DNA from: a virus
Reading direction: 5' to 3' (one strand)
DNA length: 44,278 nt
Virus record (IMG/VR): IMGVR_UViG_3300028391_000005
Location: 1-44,278 of that record
Shown here: positions 24,401 through 33,737 of the stretch, one piece after another
Layout of the letters: each line of letters begins with the position of its first letter
Position numbering within the stretch: position 1 is the stretch's first letter
Position numbers and translations under genes: made by a program
The notes under the pieces: generated by a model
The model's input: the letters and a program-made list of their open reading frames with translations, nothing else
Told to the model about the DNA's origin: nothing
Databases searched by the model: none

Positions 24401-27400
24401 GATCCAGATGCAAACTTAATTAGAAGGGTTACTCCAGGTAACGCCTTTGTTGCACTTGATCCAGGTGCAGGACCAGACGATCAATCTGTTTGGGTAACAA
24501 CTAAATCAACATACGTACAAAACTGTTCAACGTTTGGTAGCAAGTGTGTTGGTATGAAAGTTGATGGAACATTACACAACGGTGGTAACAAATCTATTGT
24601 TGCTAACGACTTTACACAAATTATACAAGACGGTATTGGTTACTGGTGTAACGCAGACGGGTTGTCAGAACTTGTATCAGTGTTTACATATTATTGTTAC
24701 ATTGGTTACTTGTGTACTGACGGTGGTAAGGTACGTGCAACAAATGGTAACAACTCATATGGTGAATACGGTTCAGTTGCATTAGGATTTGACAACAACG
24801 AAACACCTATTAGTGCTAAGGTAGACAACTACGCAACAGAAGCAACAGTAGGTAAAGTATACAACGATGAAAACAAATTATTTGCAGTTGGATATACTAC
24901 AACAGGTACGCATTACACAACTGGTACTGTAAACATTACAGGTTCAGGTTCTGGTGCGACAGGTTTATTAACAGAATTTAGAGATGGTGCAGTACAAGAA
25001 ATTAGAGTTACTGATCCAGGTGACTCAAGTTTTGCAGGTGGTGACGGATATACATACGCAAACAACAGAGCACAAAGTGGTAATGAAACAAGCATACAAA
25101 TTGCTAACCAAGATGTTAACAATGAAGAATACTACTTAAACAAATTAATTACAATTATTGAAGGTGAAGGCAGAGGACAATACGCTTATATTACAAGTTA
25201 CGACTGGAACAACGGTGGTGCAGTAACATCAACTGTAACAAGTGGACAAGATGCAACACTTACTGAAGGTGTATACACAGATAAAGTTGGTACAAGCAGT
25301 AGAGCAGATACAACACCACCAACAGTTACAGTAAGTATTGACGCAACAGGACTTGTAGGAATATCAATTACTGCTCCAGGTACAAAAAACCAAGTTGGAG
25401 ATATTATTACAATACAAGCGGCGGCAATTGGCGGAACAGGTAGTAACGTTACATTTACTATTGATTCAGTTACTGCTGGTGACAAAACAATGACAGTTGC
25501 AAGACCTATAGATGGATTGCCAGGTTGGCAACATCATTTACCAGGTGAGCCTATTGCAACAGTGTTAGATGAAACAACACGTTATGAGATTACACCAAGA
25601 CTTACATTTACTTCGCCAACTTTCACACAGAATAGTGCAACACTTCCAAGTAACAGTGCGGCTGTCCAGAGTGCTACTACTAAGATTGGTGATAACAAAA
25701 GAACAGTTGTTGTTGGTAACAATAGCATTGTTTGGACTGATGACGGAACTTCATTTACTGAAGCAAGTTCATATCAAGATTTAACTTACATTGGAGTTGT
25801 TAGAGGCGCATCACAATATGTTGCAGTTGACGGTAATGGTAGAGTTAAACAATCCAATGACGGAACAAGTTGGGGCGATTCAGCAACTAACTTATTAAGT
25901 TACAGTCAAACATTTACTAAGATAGAAGTTGGTAACAATGTTATATGTGCTATTGGTCCTGGAACAGATAAAATTTATAGAAGTGCAGACGATGGTGCTA
26001 ACTGGACAGAAGTTACAGCAGGTGTAAGTAACGCAGAATTTATGGCTTATGGAAATGGCAAATGGGTAATTTGTAACGAAGCAGGCGACACTTGGGAAAG
26101 TGTTGACGATGGTGTTACATGGACTGCTGGGCCAGACATTGGTGGTGTACAACATGATGTTTGTGACCTTGTGTATGGTGCAGGTAAATTTGTTGCTTCA
26201 ACTTTTGATTCACCAAACGATTTATCAACTGTAAATAATAAATTCTTCCACAGTTTCACAGACGCTTCGATAGCGACTGCAAGTACTGTATGGATTGCAG
26301 GTAATAACACAGACGTTTCAGATAACATTTACATTGCATACAATCAAGGTGTGTTCTTAGGGATTTCAGCAAGTGGTGGAGTTGTTCAATCAGACGATGG
26401 CGTTTACTGGACAAGTAAAACTTCATTAGGCGGATCGTTTAATGGTATGATACCAAGTGCAACATCAACAGGTCCAATATTTTATCCAACAACAAATGGA
26501 TCTATTTCATCATTAGCAACTTTAAAAACAGGTGCAACAACAAGAGCAACTGTGTTAGGAGCAAGTGGTGGTAAATTACTTACATTCTACATACAAGAAG
26601 CAGGATCAGGTTACGGATCAACACCTCCAACAATGACAATTATTGATCCAGATAACACAAGAGATGTTTACTATGATGTTAGAATGGCAGATGGTTGTGT
26701 TGGACAAGTTGAATTTACAAACAGAGGTACAGGATATATTAACATTGGTGTTACAGTATCAGGTGATGGTTATGCAGACATGTATCAAATTGGTACAAGC
26801 ATTACAGTTAAAGATTTAACAAGAGAACCTGGACCAGGTGACAACTTATACATTGATGGTATTAATGATGTGTTCTATGCTGTACAAACTATTACAAATG
26901 TTACAGGAAGTGCGCCAAACTTTACAGCAACGCTTGGTATTACTCCAAACATTGATAGAGCAGAATCTCCTGAACATGAAACTACTTTAACTATTAGACA
27001 AAAATATTCACAGGTAAGATTAACAGGACACGACTTCTTAGAAATTGGTAAAGGTAACTTATACAATTCACAGTATCCGTTACTAACACCAATTGAAGGT
27101 TATGATATAAGAGAATTCCAAGAAACTGAAAACAAAGGCGGTGGTAGAGTATTCTACACAAGTACTGACCAAGATGGTAACTTTAGGGTTGGTGAATTGT
27201 TTACAGTTGAACAGGCAACTGGTATTGTTACACTAAACGCATCATACTTTGAGTTAGATGGGTTAAGTGAATTACGATTAGGCGGAGTTACACTTGGTGG
27301 TACAAATGCTGTTATTAGAGAATTTAGTACTGATACAACATTTACAGCAAATAGTAACGAAATTGTGCCTACACAAAGGGCTATTGCAGGATATGTAGAT

Positions 27401-27655
27401 AGTAGAATTAGCGGCGGTGGCACAAACGTTAACGTTAACGCAGTTATCGCTGGTGAAGTTAGAATACAAGGTAGAGCAATTAGTTCTGAAGCAAGTAGAA
27501 AAATCAATGTTACTACCCAAATGAACTTCCAAAAATCAATAGATGGTGATATGGCGGCTCACAGTATGTTTGTAGCAGGTACAAACTTCGGACTTGATCA
27601 CGATGAGAATCTCATCGATCCTACTACACCACAAGAAATGGGACATGGGAAATAA
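21422..27655 (+). CDS. Giant tail fibre: CBM5/12-like repeats, cupredoxin-like domains, beta-helix, Asp-box propeller
   Basis: This 2077-residue protein is the largest in the window. Residues 1-830 carry about eight modules of the form 'W...Y..GDIVRYGG.tY......HTS......W', which resemble chitin-binding CBM5/12 modules. Two are interrupted by cupredoxin-like domains: about 105-250 lacks Cys/His/Met ligands, while about 635-755 keeps H671, C738, H741 and M744. From about 884 a beta-helix opens (VYFVSPDGVDANSAG). At about 1418-1700 five Asp-box motifs (TDDGTSF, NDGTSW, SADDGANW, SVDDGVTW, DDGVYW) form a sialidase-like propeller absent from the paralogue at 27695. The C-terminal part has QVRLTGHDFLEIG and TDQDGNFRVGELFTVEQATG. 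It is likely a modular adhesin for surface polysaccharide. Asp boxes alone do not show sialidase activity, and I see no arginine triad or other catalytic set. Confidence 0.87.
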   Translation: MAEFKLDRIRFRWTGPWQTSKQYIKDDIVSYGGKTFVCLNGHTSDPDFYVDYLNATLPKWTQMSDGYEWLDAWKPNYYYRVNDIVRYGGQVYAAIIGHTSSAYSVPEGATEVAVTIDYDSGSIFPTGRGQSATGTIYLNGTEKNILTFNKGSTYEFNQDDATNATFGSQIHPLAFSKYEDGDKHETALVDYYTEGFTYYLDGIEAPLSSYLSGFASASSRRIRWTVPLTAPDKIYYFDRTVDSEDKGAYINIQEQGQLGESDFGNWKLMVADQNWLYEWLPQVNYAIGDTVKYGGRVYIATQEHTSSTTIAGLEADITKWEIVTRADQWKDTWKPRVRYVEDDLVRYGGITYRCTTGHFSANDDGLGLEEDQTSWEIFLSGIEYKGHWVSKADIAVESVTGGVVTATSHGLSDGDLVQYTSDGTAADNLVDNTYYYVRLVDGNSVKLYFEKDDALANRNNRLAEGGTGNQTLSKREKYKVGDIVRFGPTMWYCTTGHNSDVTFAESFFSIWLPGYEYETQWSEAEVYQPGDIVRYGGYTYTALQISTNSIPSANGITQDTGDWELTVQGYRLGSQYNQNPDLRETATDWNSATAYRTGDIVRFGGWLYHALRDNVGNEPDDAKSTENVTITVGNPGSGNRYYVNGVLIGALTLKEGNTYKFYQNDSSNLTHALYISTSENGHHTGGQYNYVDNGQTWWLDGTQVADLAAYVSGFAAATERYVQYIVPRDAYKKNYLVCNAHSGMYDQSYLTTQYSDNYWQTLIDGDKFRGNWAETVLVNASPVTNEYMLGDIVTYVGTLYRCIKRHSASTSGSRPDLDIDYTQQDFWQTVVEGGNTNVLQYYGDIRTHGSTSTARLGINNPGDALKVKADTDLNWESLEQTDKVYFVSPDGVDANSAGRGLSATSPFKSIKYATQYILEDEGTRAPATILVKTGRYEEICPITVPKDVAIVGDELRSTSVVATAETKGNDMFRVRNGCGIRNLTMSGLEGEFTDPDANLIRRVTPGNAFVALDPGAGPDDQSVWVTTKSTYVQNCSTFGSKCVGMKVDGTLHNGGNKSIVANDFTQIIQDGIGYWCNADGLSELVSVFTYYCYIGYLCTDGGKVRATNGNNSYGEYGSVALGFDNNETPISAKVDNYATEATVGKVYNDENKLFAVGYTTTGTHYTTGTVNITGSGSGATGLLTEFRDGAVQEIRVTDPGDSSFAGGDGYTYANNRAQSGNETSIQIANQDVNNEEYYLNKLITIIEGEGRGQYAYITSYDWNNGGAVTSTVTSGQDATLTEGVYTDKVGTSSRADTTPPTVTVSIDATGLVGISITAPGTKNQVGDIITIQAAAIGGTGSNVTFTIDSVTAGDKTMTVARPIDGLPGWQHHLPGEPIATVLDETTRYEITPRLTFTSPTFTQNSATLPSNSAAVQSATTKIGDNKRTVVVGNNSIVWTDDGTSFTEASSYQDLTYIGVVRGASQYVAVDGNGRVKQSNDGTSWGDSATNLLSYSQTFTKIEVGNNVICAIGPGTDKIYRSADDGANWTEVTAGVSNAEFMAYGNGKWVICNEAGDTWESVDDGVTWTAGPDIGGVQHDVCDLVYGAGKFVASTFDSPNDLSTVNNKFFHSFTDASIATASTVWIAGNNTDVSDNIYIAYNQGVFLGISASGGVVQSDDGVYWTSKTSLGGSFNGMIPSATSTGPIFYPTTNGSISSLATLKTGATTRATVLGASGGKLLTFYIQEAGSGYGSTPPTMTIIDPDNTRDVYYDVRMADGCVGQVEFTNRGTGYINIGVTVSGDGYADMYQIGTSITVKDLTREPGPGDNLYIDGINDVFYAVQTITNVTGSAPNFTATLGITPNIDRAESPEHETTLTIRQKYSQVRLTGHDFLEIGKGNLYNSQYPLLTPIEGYDIREFQETENKGGGRVFYTSTDQDGNFRVGELFTVEQATGIVTLNASYFELDGLSELRLGGVTLGGTNAVIREFSTDTTFTANSNEIVPTQRAIAGYVDSRISGGGTNVNVNAVIAGEVRIQGRAISSEASRKINVTTQMNFQKSIDGDMAAHSMFVAGTNFGLDHDENLIDPTTPQEMGHGK

Positions 27656-27662
27656 CAGATAT

Positions 27663-27670
27663 GATAAATA
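27663..27670 (+). promoter_or_regulatory. Late-promoter-like box GATAAATA
   Basis: GATAAATA lies 8 bases after the stop of the giant fibre gene. The ribosome site TTAGGAAA follows before the ATG at 27695. An ATG three bases after the box (27674) is followed directly by an in-frame TAA and is not a gene. Confidence 0.6.
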
Positions 27671-27694
27671 CAAATGTAACGTTAGGAAATAACA

Positions 27695-30600
27695 ATGGCA
27701 GAGTTTAAATTAGGTAGAATTAGGTTTATTTGGAAGGGATCATGGGTCTCAGCCAAAGAATACTTTAAAGACGATGTAGTCCGCTACGGTGGTCGTACAT
27801 ATATTGTTAATACTGGCCACACAAGTTCTAACTTCGACACAGACATCTCTAACTTTGACAAGATGGCAGATGGTACTGAGTGGAAAGGTAACTGGGCATT
27901 ATCAACAGTTTACAAACCTAATGACATTGTTAAGTACGGCGGGTACTTATATGTTGCAAACACAGGTCACACTTCTGCAACAACTACATCAGATGGCTTA
28001 GAATTAGATCAATCTAAATGGGATTTATTCTGTGAAGGATTTGACTGGTTAGGTGATTGGGGTGTTTCAACAAGATATAAAGTTAATGACATTGTCCGTT
28101 ATGGTGGCGTTATGTACTTGTGTACAGAAGCACACACATCTGGCGCATCAGTAGGTGACGGATTAGAATTAGATCAAAGTAAATGGGATTTATTTGCAAA
28201 CGGTTTAACTTGGTTAAACGCTTGGATTGCAACAACAAGATATAAGAAAGGTGACGTTGTACGTTACGGTGGACAAGTTTATGTTTGTAACACTGGACAT
28301 ACAGCAGGCGCTGACAACACAGCAGGACTTGAAGAAGATCAAGCCAAGTGGGATTACTTACACAAAGGTATTGAATACTTAGGTGACTGGACTACAGGAA
28401 CAAGATACAAAAACAATGATGTTGTTAAGTATGGTTCAGACTTATGGATTTGTGGAACGTTCCACACAGCAGGTGCAACACTTGCGGCTGATGAAGCAAA
28501 ATGGTCTATCTTTATTCCAGGATTAGAATTTGAAGACAGTTGGCAGAACAATGTAAACTTCCAACCAGGTGACGTTGTTACTTATGGTGGTTACACTTAC
28601 GTTTCAAAAACAAACAACTTTAATATTATTCCATACAACAACGCAAGTGATTGGGATTTATTTACAACAGGATTTTCTTTCAAGGGTGATTACAATAACG
28701 CAACGGCTTATAAGATCGGCGATGTAGTTAGACTTGGAGGTTGGACATTTATTGCACTTGCAGATGGTACAGGTAACAGACCACCAGACAACGTATACTG
28801 GGATAAACTTAATGAAGGTTTATACTGGAAAGGTGCTTGGACAAACGCAGTTTACTATGACAAGGGTGATGTTGTTAGAGGTATTAACGATGTTAACTCA
28901 TATGTTTGTGTTGCTCCACACACTTCAGAGCAAGTTGGTGCAGGACAAAATAGACCAGACCAAGACACAGCAGGTAACTACTGGAATTTATTAAACGGTG
29001 GTGCTGAAGCAGGTAACTTAACTACACGTGGTGACCTTGTTTACTACGGTGGATCAGGTCCAACAAGATTACCAGTTGGTCAACCAGGACAAGTATTAAA
29101 AGTTAACGAATCAGGAACAGATCCAGAATGGTCATTCTTTGGTCAACTTGATGCAGTTTATTATACTGCACTTGATGGAGTTGATAAAGATGTTCCAGCG
29201 GCAGGTGTTACACTTGACAAACCTTTTAGAACTGTACAATTTGGTTTACAGCAAATTGAAAAAGGTGCAAGAAAACCTAACGCAACACAGTTAATGAAAA
29301 TTAACAAAGCATTCATTCAAGACGAAGTGTTAAGTTGGGTTGATACACAGATTGTTGGATCAATTGCTCCTTTCACAGGTTCATTTACATACACTGCGGC
29401 TAACTGGCGTAGAGACATAGGTACATTTGTTGATGCACTTATTTGGGATTTATCACATGGTGGTAATAAGAAAACAAGATTAGAAACACTTGCATATTTT
29501 GACAGTGCGGCAGATCAATACTATGTAAGTAATGATGGCATCACTGCTGAATTTGCGGCGACACTTACATTCGTTACAACGTTACTTGATGATGTAATTA
29601 CACAAGATGCACCATCAAGCGATTACCAAGCATTAAGAAGTGTTGCTACTCCAACTTTACGTGTAACAGATTCTACAAGAGTTGAAGAACCTGAAGCACA
29701 AGGCATCTTAAACGCTCTTAGAGCTATTGCTACAGCGGCTTTGACCGCAGGTAACACAACTGGTGTCCCAGCACAATTAATTGCAAACGACACGCTTTTC
29801 CTTAAGACAGGACAATTTAACGAAGTACTTCCAATGGTTGTACCAGAAGGTTGTGCTGTGGTTGGTGACGAACTACGTTCAACTAAAGTTTCACCAGCAG
29901 GACAGTTAACAAATTCAGGCGATAGTGTTTATTCATTAGCAGGACTTACACACTTGGCAAGTATTGTAGATGATGTTATTACAAACTCAGCAGTAACAAG
30001 TACTCAAACCAGTTTTGTTGTACTTTCATCGAATGCATCAGCAACTACTTTAGATATAATGACAGGTGCAAACAGTTACGCTCACACTTATACAAGTGGA
30101 GGTACAGTTACATTTAGCGGAACTACTGTAAACGTTACAGCGGCCGCTTACGATAATGTTACAGGTATAGTTTCAATAACAACAGATGCGGCACATGGTG
30201 CAGTAGCAACTAACGTTGTACAGGTTGCTAACATTACTTGGACTTGTTCATTAGGTACTAAAGTATATCCAGCAGTTAAAGCACAAGACACAGCGGCACC
30301 GGCAGGTTCAGGTGCGGCAGGAACAGCGGCGGCGGCAGTTGCTACAGCAATTAAAAATAAAATTGACTTTGTATTAAATGCAAACGGTTCAGATGTTGCT
30401 TTTGCAGGTGTTAACGATCCTGTTAAGACAGCAGGTTACACTGACGCAGTTATTAGACTTGAAGCAAATAAAGAATTCTTAGTTGAAGAAGTAGTTAGTA
30501 AGATTGCAATTGATTATCCTGCTTACTCTTTTACAACTGCACTTAAAAATTCTTGTAAACGTGATGTTAGACGTTACATTGAAGCAATACAACATGACAT

Positions 30601-33037
30601 AATTTACACAGGAAACTACAAAGGTTTAAGAGCCGCAGAATTATATATTAACTCTGCAAACGGTTCAACACTAAATGACATGTACTATGTACGTAATGGT
30701 ACAGGTATTAGAAACATGACACTAACTGGATTAAGTGGTGTACTTGGTTCAGTAAACACTTATGGAACTAAACGTCCAAGTGCAGGTGCTTATGTATCGT
30801 TGGATCCAGGTTGGGGTACTGCACACAAAGATGTTTGGATTATTAACAAATCTTGTTATGTACAAAACGTAACAAACTTTGGTACAGGTTGTGTTGGATT
30901 AAAAATTGACGGTGACTTACACGCAGGTGGTAACGATTCGATCGTTGCTAACGACTTTACACAAGTACTATCAGATGGTATTGGTGTATGGTGTACAAAC
31001 TTAGGTAGAACAGAACTTGTTTCCGTGTTCTCATACTACGGACACATTGGATACCTTGCAGAGAACGGCGGTAAGATACGTGCTACGAACGGTAACAGTT
31101 CATATGGTACATTTGGTTGTGTAGCAGAAGGAGTTGACTCAACAGAAGTTCCAATTATTGCATACACAGATAACAAAGATAAACAGGCTCAAATTGCTCA
31201 GGTAATGACTGATGCATCAAGAGTCATAGCAGTGGAGTATTTAAATGCTGGTAGAGATTATGATACTAACGGCGGTAATGCAGTCATTACTATTACTGGC
31301 GACGGTTTTGGTTTAGGAACTGTAACACCAACATACAGAACAGGCGGAATCATGGAAGTAAGATTGCTTAACACAAGTGATAACTTCGGTGGTAAGGATT
31401 ACAACACAGCAGGTAACGCGGCACAGATTGGTAACACAACACAGATTACAATTTCAAACACGGATACAAATACATCAGGTGAACTTGCTGGAATGGCTAT
31501 TTGGATTGTATCAGGATTAGGTACAGGACAATATGCTTACATTGATACATTCAATGCAGGTACAAAAGTTGCAACTGTAAGAAAATACAGTGATGGTACA
31601 CCTGGTTGGGATAACATTATTGGTGAAGCGATTGTATCATTACTTGACAGTACAACAACTTATGAAATTGAACCAAGACTAACATTTAGTACACCAACTG
31701 GTGACGGTTCAAGTACAAGTGTACAAGCAATTGGTAGATGTAGAGTACAAGACGGATTAATTAATCAGGTTAGAATTATTGAACCAGGACAAGGTTATGA
31801 CAGTTCAGTAACAATGACAATTACTGATCCAAACAATACTATCGAAGCACCATTTGAAATTAGAGTTGGTGACGGTGTATTAGGTCAGCCAACGTTTGCT
31901 GGAGCAACTAACGCAGGTAGAGGTGATGGCTTTGATACTGCAACTGCACTTGTTACTGCAACAACTATTGAGAAAAATATTACAGGTGTTGCTAAATCTA
32001 ATCCATGTAGAGTTACAGCAACAGCACATGGTATTACATTAGATGGAACTAAAGTAAACATCAAAGAAGTATTAGGAATGATTAGATTGTTTGATCCAAC
32101 AACTTTCTATGTAAAAGTTATTGACGCAGACAATTTTGATCTATATTCAAATCCAACACTAACAGAAACAATTGATACAACAGCACAAGGTACATATACA
32201 ACTGGTGGTAAAGTAACATATGGTGGTGGATTTATGGACAACTTACAAAGTGGTAAGTTTGTACAAGTATCAGGATTAACCACAACACCAAGAGCAGGTT
32301 CAAACGTTGTGTTTTCAAATCAGCCAACAGTGTTTTACAAACTTGTTGCTGTTACAAATTTATTAGGCGGAGCGTCAGGACCATTTACTGCACAGTTGCA
32401 AGTAAGTCCAGACATTCCAGTAGACAATGCACCAGTGCATACAGAAAGTTCAGAGATTAGATTAAGATACTCACAAGTACGTCTAACAGGACATGACTTC
32501 TTAGACATTGGTACAGGTAACTTTACTACAACAAATTATCCAAACTTACCATTGCAGGACCCAGTTCCAGCAAGTGAAGCCGTTGAGGGCGGTGGCGGAA
32601 GAGTATTCTTTACGTCAACTGACCAAGATGGTAACTTTAGAGTAGGTGGACTGTTTAACGTTGAACAGTCAACAGGTGTTGCGACACTTAACGCTGATGC
32701 ATTTAACATTAGTGGATTGCAAGAACTGTCATTGGGTAACATTGCACTTGGTAACACAGGCGCAACAGTCAACGAATTTAGCACCGATGGTACATTTGCC
32801 GCAAACAGCGACAGTATTGTACCAACACAAAGAGCAATTAGAACATATATCACGTCACAGATTGGTGGTGGTGCATCCACTCTTAACGTTAACCAAATTA
32901 TTGCAGGTCTTGTACAGATTTCCGGACAGGAAATTACTACAACTACAGTAGTTCCGATTAACGTAAAAGCACAATTCAATTTCCAAGGTGGAGTTGATGG
33001 TGCACCTGTGGCGCTAAATATGTTTTTGATGGGATAA
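27695..33037 (+). CDS. Giant tail fibre with CBM5/12-like repeats and helical insertions in a beta-helix
   Basis: 1780 residues, paralogous to the gene at 21422 (shared starts MAEFKLGRIRF and MAEFKLDRIRF). Residues 1-440 hold eight cleaner 'W...Y..nDvVrYGG.ty...tgHTs......W' modules without cupredoxin insertions. The beta-helix opening (YYTALDGVDKDVPAAGVTL, about 488) is interrupted by two helical inserts with the shared pattern 'RRDIGTFVDALIWDLSHGGN' (about 570) and 'KRDVRRYIEAIQHDIIYTGN' (about 952). The strand region resumes at GIRNMTLTGLSG and RTELVSVFSYYGHIGY. The C-terminal half keeps QVRLTGHDFLDIG and STDQDGNFRVGGLFNVEQST (about 1641). The Asp-box propeller of the paralogue is missing. 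It is likely a receptor-binding long fibre. No catalytic motif is visible. Confidence 0.87.
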   Translation: MAEFKLGRIRFIWKGSWVSAKEYFKDDVVRYGGRTYIVNTGHTSSNFDTDISNFDKMADGTEWKGNWALSTVYKPNDIVKYGGYLYVANTGHTSATTTSDGLELDQSKWDLFCEGFDWLGDWGVSTRYKVNDIVRYGGVMYLCTEAHTSGASVGDGLELDQSKWDLFANGLTWLNAWIATTRYKKGDVVRYGGQVYVCNTGHTAGADNTAGLEEDQAKWDYLHKGIEYLGDWTTGTRYKNNDVVKYGSDLWICGTFHTAGATLAADEAKWSIFIPGLEFEDSWQNNVNFQPGDVVTYGGYTYVSKTNNFNIIPYNNASDWDLFTTGFSFKGDYNNATAYKIGDVVRLGGWTFIALADGTGNRPPDNVYWDKLNEGLYWKGAWTNAVYYDKGDVVRGINDVNSYVCVAPHTSEQVGAGQNRPDQDTAGNYWNLLNGGAEAGNLTTRGDLVYYGGSGPTRLPVGQPGQVLKVNESGTDPEWSFFGQLDAVYYTALDGVDKDVPAAGVTLDKPFRTVQFGLQQIEKGARKPNATQLMKINKAFIQDEVLSWVDTQIVGSIAPFTGSFTYTAANWRRDIGTFVDALIWDLSHGGNKKTRLETLAYFDSAADQYYVSNDGITAEFAATLTFVTTLLDDVITQDAPSSDYQALRSVATPTLRVTDSTRVEEPEAQGILNALRAIATAALTAGNTTGVPAQLIANDTLFLKTGQFNEVLPMVVPEGCAVVGDELRSTKVSPAGQLTNSGDSVYSLAGLTHLASIVDDVITNSAVTSTQTSFVVLSSNASATTLDIMTGANSYAHTYTSGGTVTFSGTTVNVTAAAYDNVTGIVSITTDAAHGAVATNVVQVANITWTCSLGTKVYPAVKAQDTAAPAGSGAAGTAAAAVATAIKNKIDFVLNANGSDVAFAGVNDPVKTAGYTDAVIRLEANKEFLVEEVVSKIAIDYPAYSFTTALKNSCKRDVRRYIEAIQHDIIYTGNYKGLRAAELYINSANGSTLNDMYYVRNGTGIRNMTLTGLSGVLGSVNTYGTKRPSAGAYVSLDPGWGTAHKDVWIINKSCYVQNVTNFGTGCVGLKIDGDLHAGGNDSIVANDFTQVLSDGIGVWCTNLGRTELVSVFSYYGHIGYLAENGGKIRATNGNSSYGTFGCVAEGVDSTEVPIIAYTDNKDKQAQIAQVMTDASRVIAVEYLNAGRDYDTNGGNAVITITGDGFGLGTVTPTYRTGGIMEVRLLNTSDNFGGKDYNTAGNAAQIGNTTQITISNTDTNTSGELAGMAIWIVSGLGTGQYAYIDTFNAGTKVATVRKYSDGTPGWDNIIGEAIVSLLDSTTTYEIEPRLTFSTPTGDGSSTSVQAIGRCRVQDGLINQVRIIEPGQGYDSSVTMTITDPNNTIEAPFEIRVGDGVLGQPTFAGATNAGRGDGFDTATALVTATTIEKNITGVAKSNPCRVTATAHGITLDGTKVNIKEVLGMIRLFDPTTFYVKVIDADNFDLYSNPTLTETIDTTAQGTYTTGGKVTYGGGFMDNLQSGKFVQVSGLTTTPRAGSNVVFSNQPTVFYKLVAVTNLLGGASGPFTAQLQVSPDIPVDNAPVHTESSEIRLRYSQVRLTGHDFLDIGTGNFTTTNYPNLPLQDPVPASEAVEGGGGRVFFTSTDQDGNFRVGGLFNVEQSTGVATLNADAFNISGLQELSLGNIALGNTGATVNEFSTDGTFAANSDSIVPTQRAIRTYITSQIGGGASTLNVNQIIAGLVQISGQEITTTTVVPINVKAQFNFQGGVDGAPVALNMFLMG

Positions 33038-33050
33038 AGGAGATTAAACC

Positions 33051-33368
33051 ATGGCAACAGGAAGATTAGGAGCGAGCGATTTGGTCGCTGGAACTAACAC
33101 TACCGTATATACTGTGCCAACTGACAACTATGCAGTTGTAACGTGTTCGGTGTGTAATAGAGGAAATCAAGCAATTGGTGTGCAAATGGCAGTTGCGGCG
33201 GCTGATACCCCAACAGGCGCAGAGTATATAGAGTGGGAGACGGAAGTCTTGGCACACGGTGTACTTGAGAGATCGGGGATAGTAATGGACGCAGGGAAGA
33301 AGTTGGTCGTTAGATCAAGTTCAGGAAATGTTAGTGCAGTCGCGTTCGGTATTGAGACTGCGGCATAA
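33051..33368 (+). CDS. Small beta-rich virion protein
   Basis: 105 residues, all-beta in appearance: VYTVPTDNYAVVTCSVCNRG, a loop with Ala/Thr, YIEWETEVLAHGVLERSGIV, then GKKLVVRSSSGNVSAVAFGI. It shares the plan of the proteins at 11110 and 18742 but is the only one with cysteines (a C-x-x-C in CSVC). It follows a giant fibre gene by 13 bases with AAGGAG as ribosome site, repeating the large-fibre plus small-beta-protein pattern. It is likely a structural partner; no function is proven. Paralogy with the other two is by plan and strand motifs only. Confidence 0.7.
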   Translation: MATGRLGASDLVAGTNTTVYTVPTDNYAVVTCSVCNRGNQAIGVQMAVAAADTPTGAEYIEWETEVLAHGVLERSGIVMDAGKKLVVRSSSGNVSAVAFGIETAA

Positions 33369-33371
33369 ATA
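33364..33371 (+). promoter_or_regulatory. Late-promoter-like box CATAAATA overlapping a stop codon
   Basis: CATAAATA overlaps the TAA stop of the 33051 gene. The ribosome site GAAGGA follows, then ATG at 33391. Confidence 0.45.
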
Positions 33372-33390
33372 CATATAGAAGGATAAAACA

Positions 33391-33717
33391 ATGGGAAGAT
33401 ACATAACTACAACTGGAACCGCTGGTACTGTACTCAGAACCGTTAGTACGACATATAATGCTGTTGTTAATGACAGAATTTTGTGTACAGGTGGAGGCTT
33501 TACGGTAACTCTACCTCTTAGCACAAGTTTGTTAGAAAACGATACAGTTCAAATTGTCGACGTAACGGGTGCGTTTGCAAGTTCAAACTTAACTGTGGGA
33601 CGTAACGGCGCGAAAATCCAGAATTTAAGCGAAGATTTAACATTAGATATTAATAATGCGGCAGTAACACTTGTTTACACAGGTGCAACTTACGGCTGGA
33701 TTATTAGTGGAACGTAA
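33391..33717 (+). CDS. Small fibre-type structural protein
   Basis: 108 residues of regular short beta strands: YNAVVNDRILCTGGGFTVTL then PLSTSLLENDTVQIVDVTGA, NLTVGRNGAKIQNLSEDLTL, ending YGWIISGT. This pattern ('..t.vtLP....gd.v.i.d..g.....ltv.r.g..I.g..........' ) is typical of the strand-and-turn domains at the tips of phage fibres. No enzyme motif is present. It is preceded by a late-promoter-like box and followed by the cysteine-rich adhesin cluster, so it may be the link between the giant fibres and that cluster. The role is inferred. Confidence 0.75.
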   Translation: MGRYITTTGTAGTVLRTVSTTYNAVVNDRILCTGGGFTVTLPLSTSLLENDTVQIVDVTGAFASSNLTVGRNGAKIQNLSEDLTLDINNAAVTLVYTGATYGWIISGT

Positions 33718-33737
33718 GATAATAGGAAAAGAATAAC

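Noticed and set aside
25660-26530. Sialidase enzyme activity in the giant fibre
   Set aside because: Asp boxes are structural and occur in many propellers; I see no FRIP motif or arginine triad.
27597-27617. Inverted repeat CGATGAGA-A-TCTCATCG as a terminator
   Set aside because: It lies inside the coding end of the giant fibre gene, has no T tract, and the loop is too short unless the inner pairs open.
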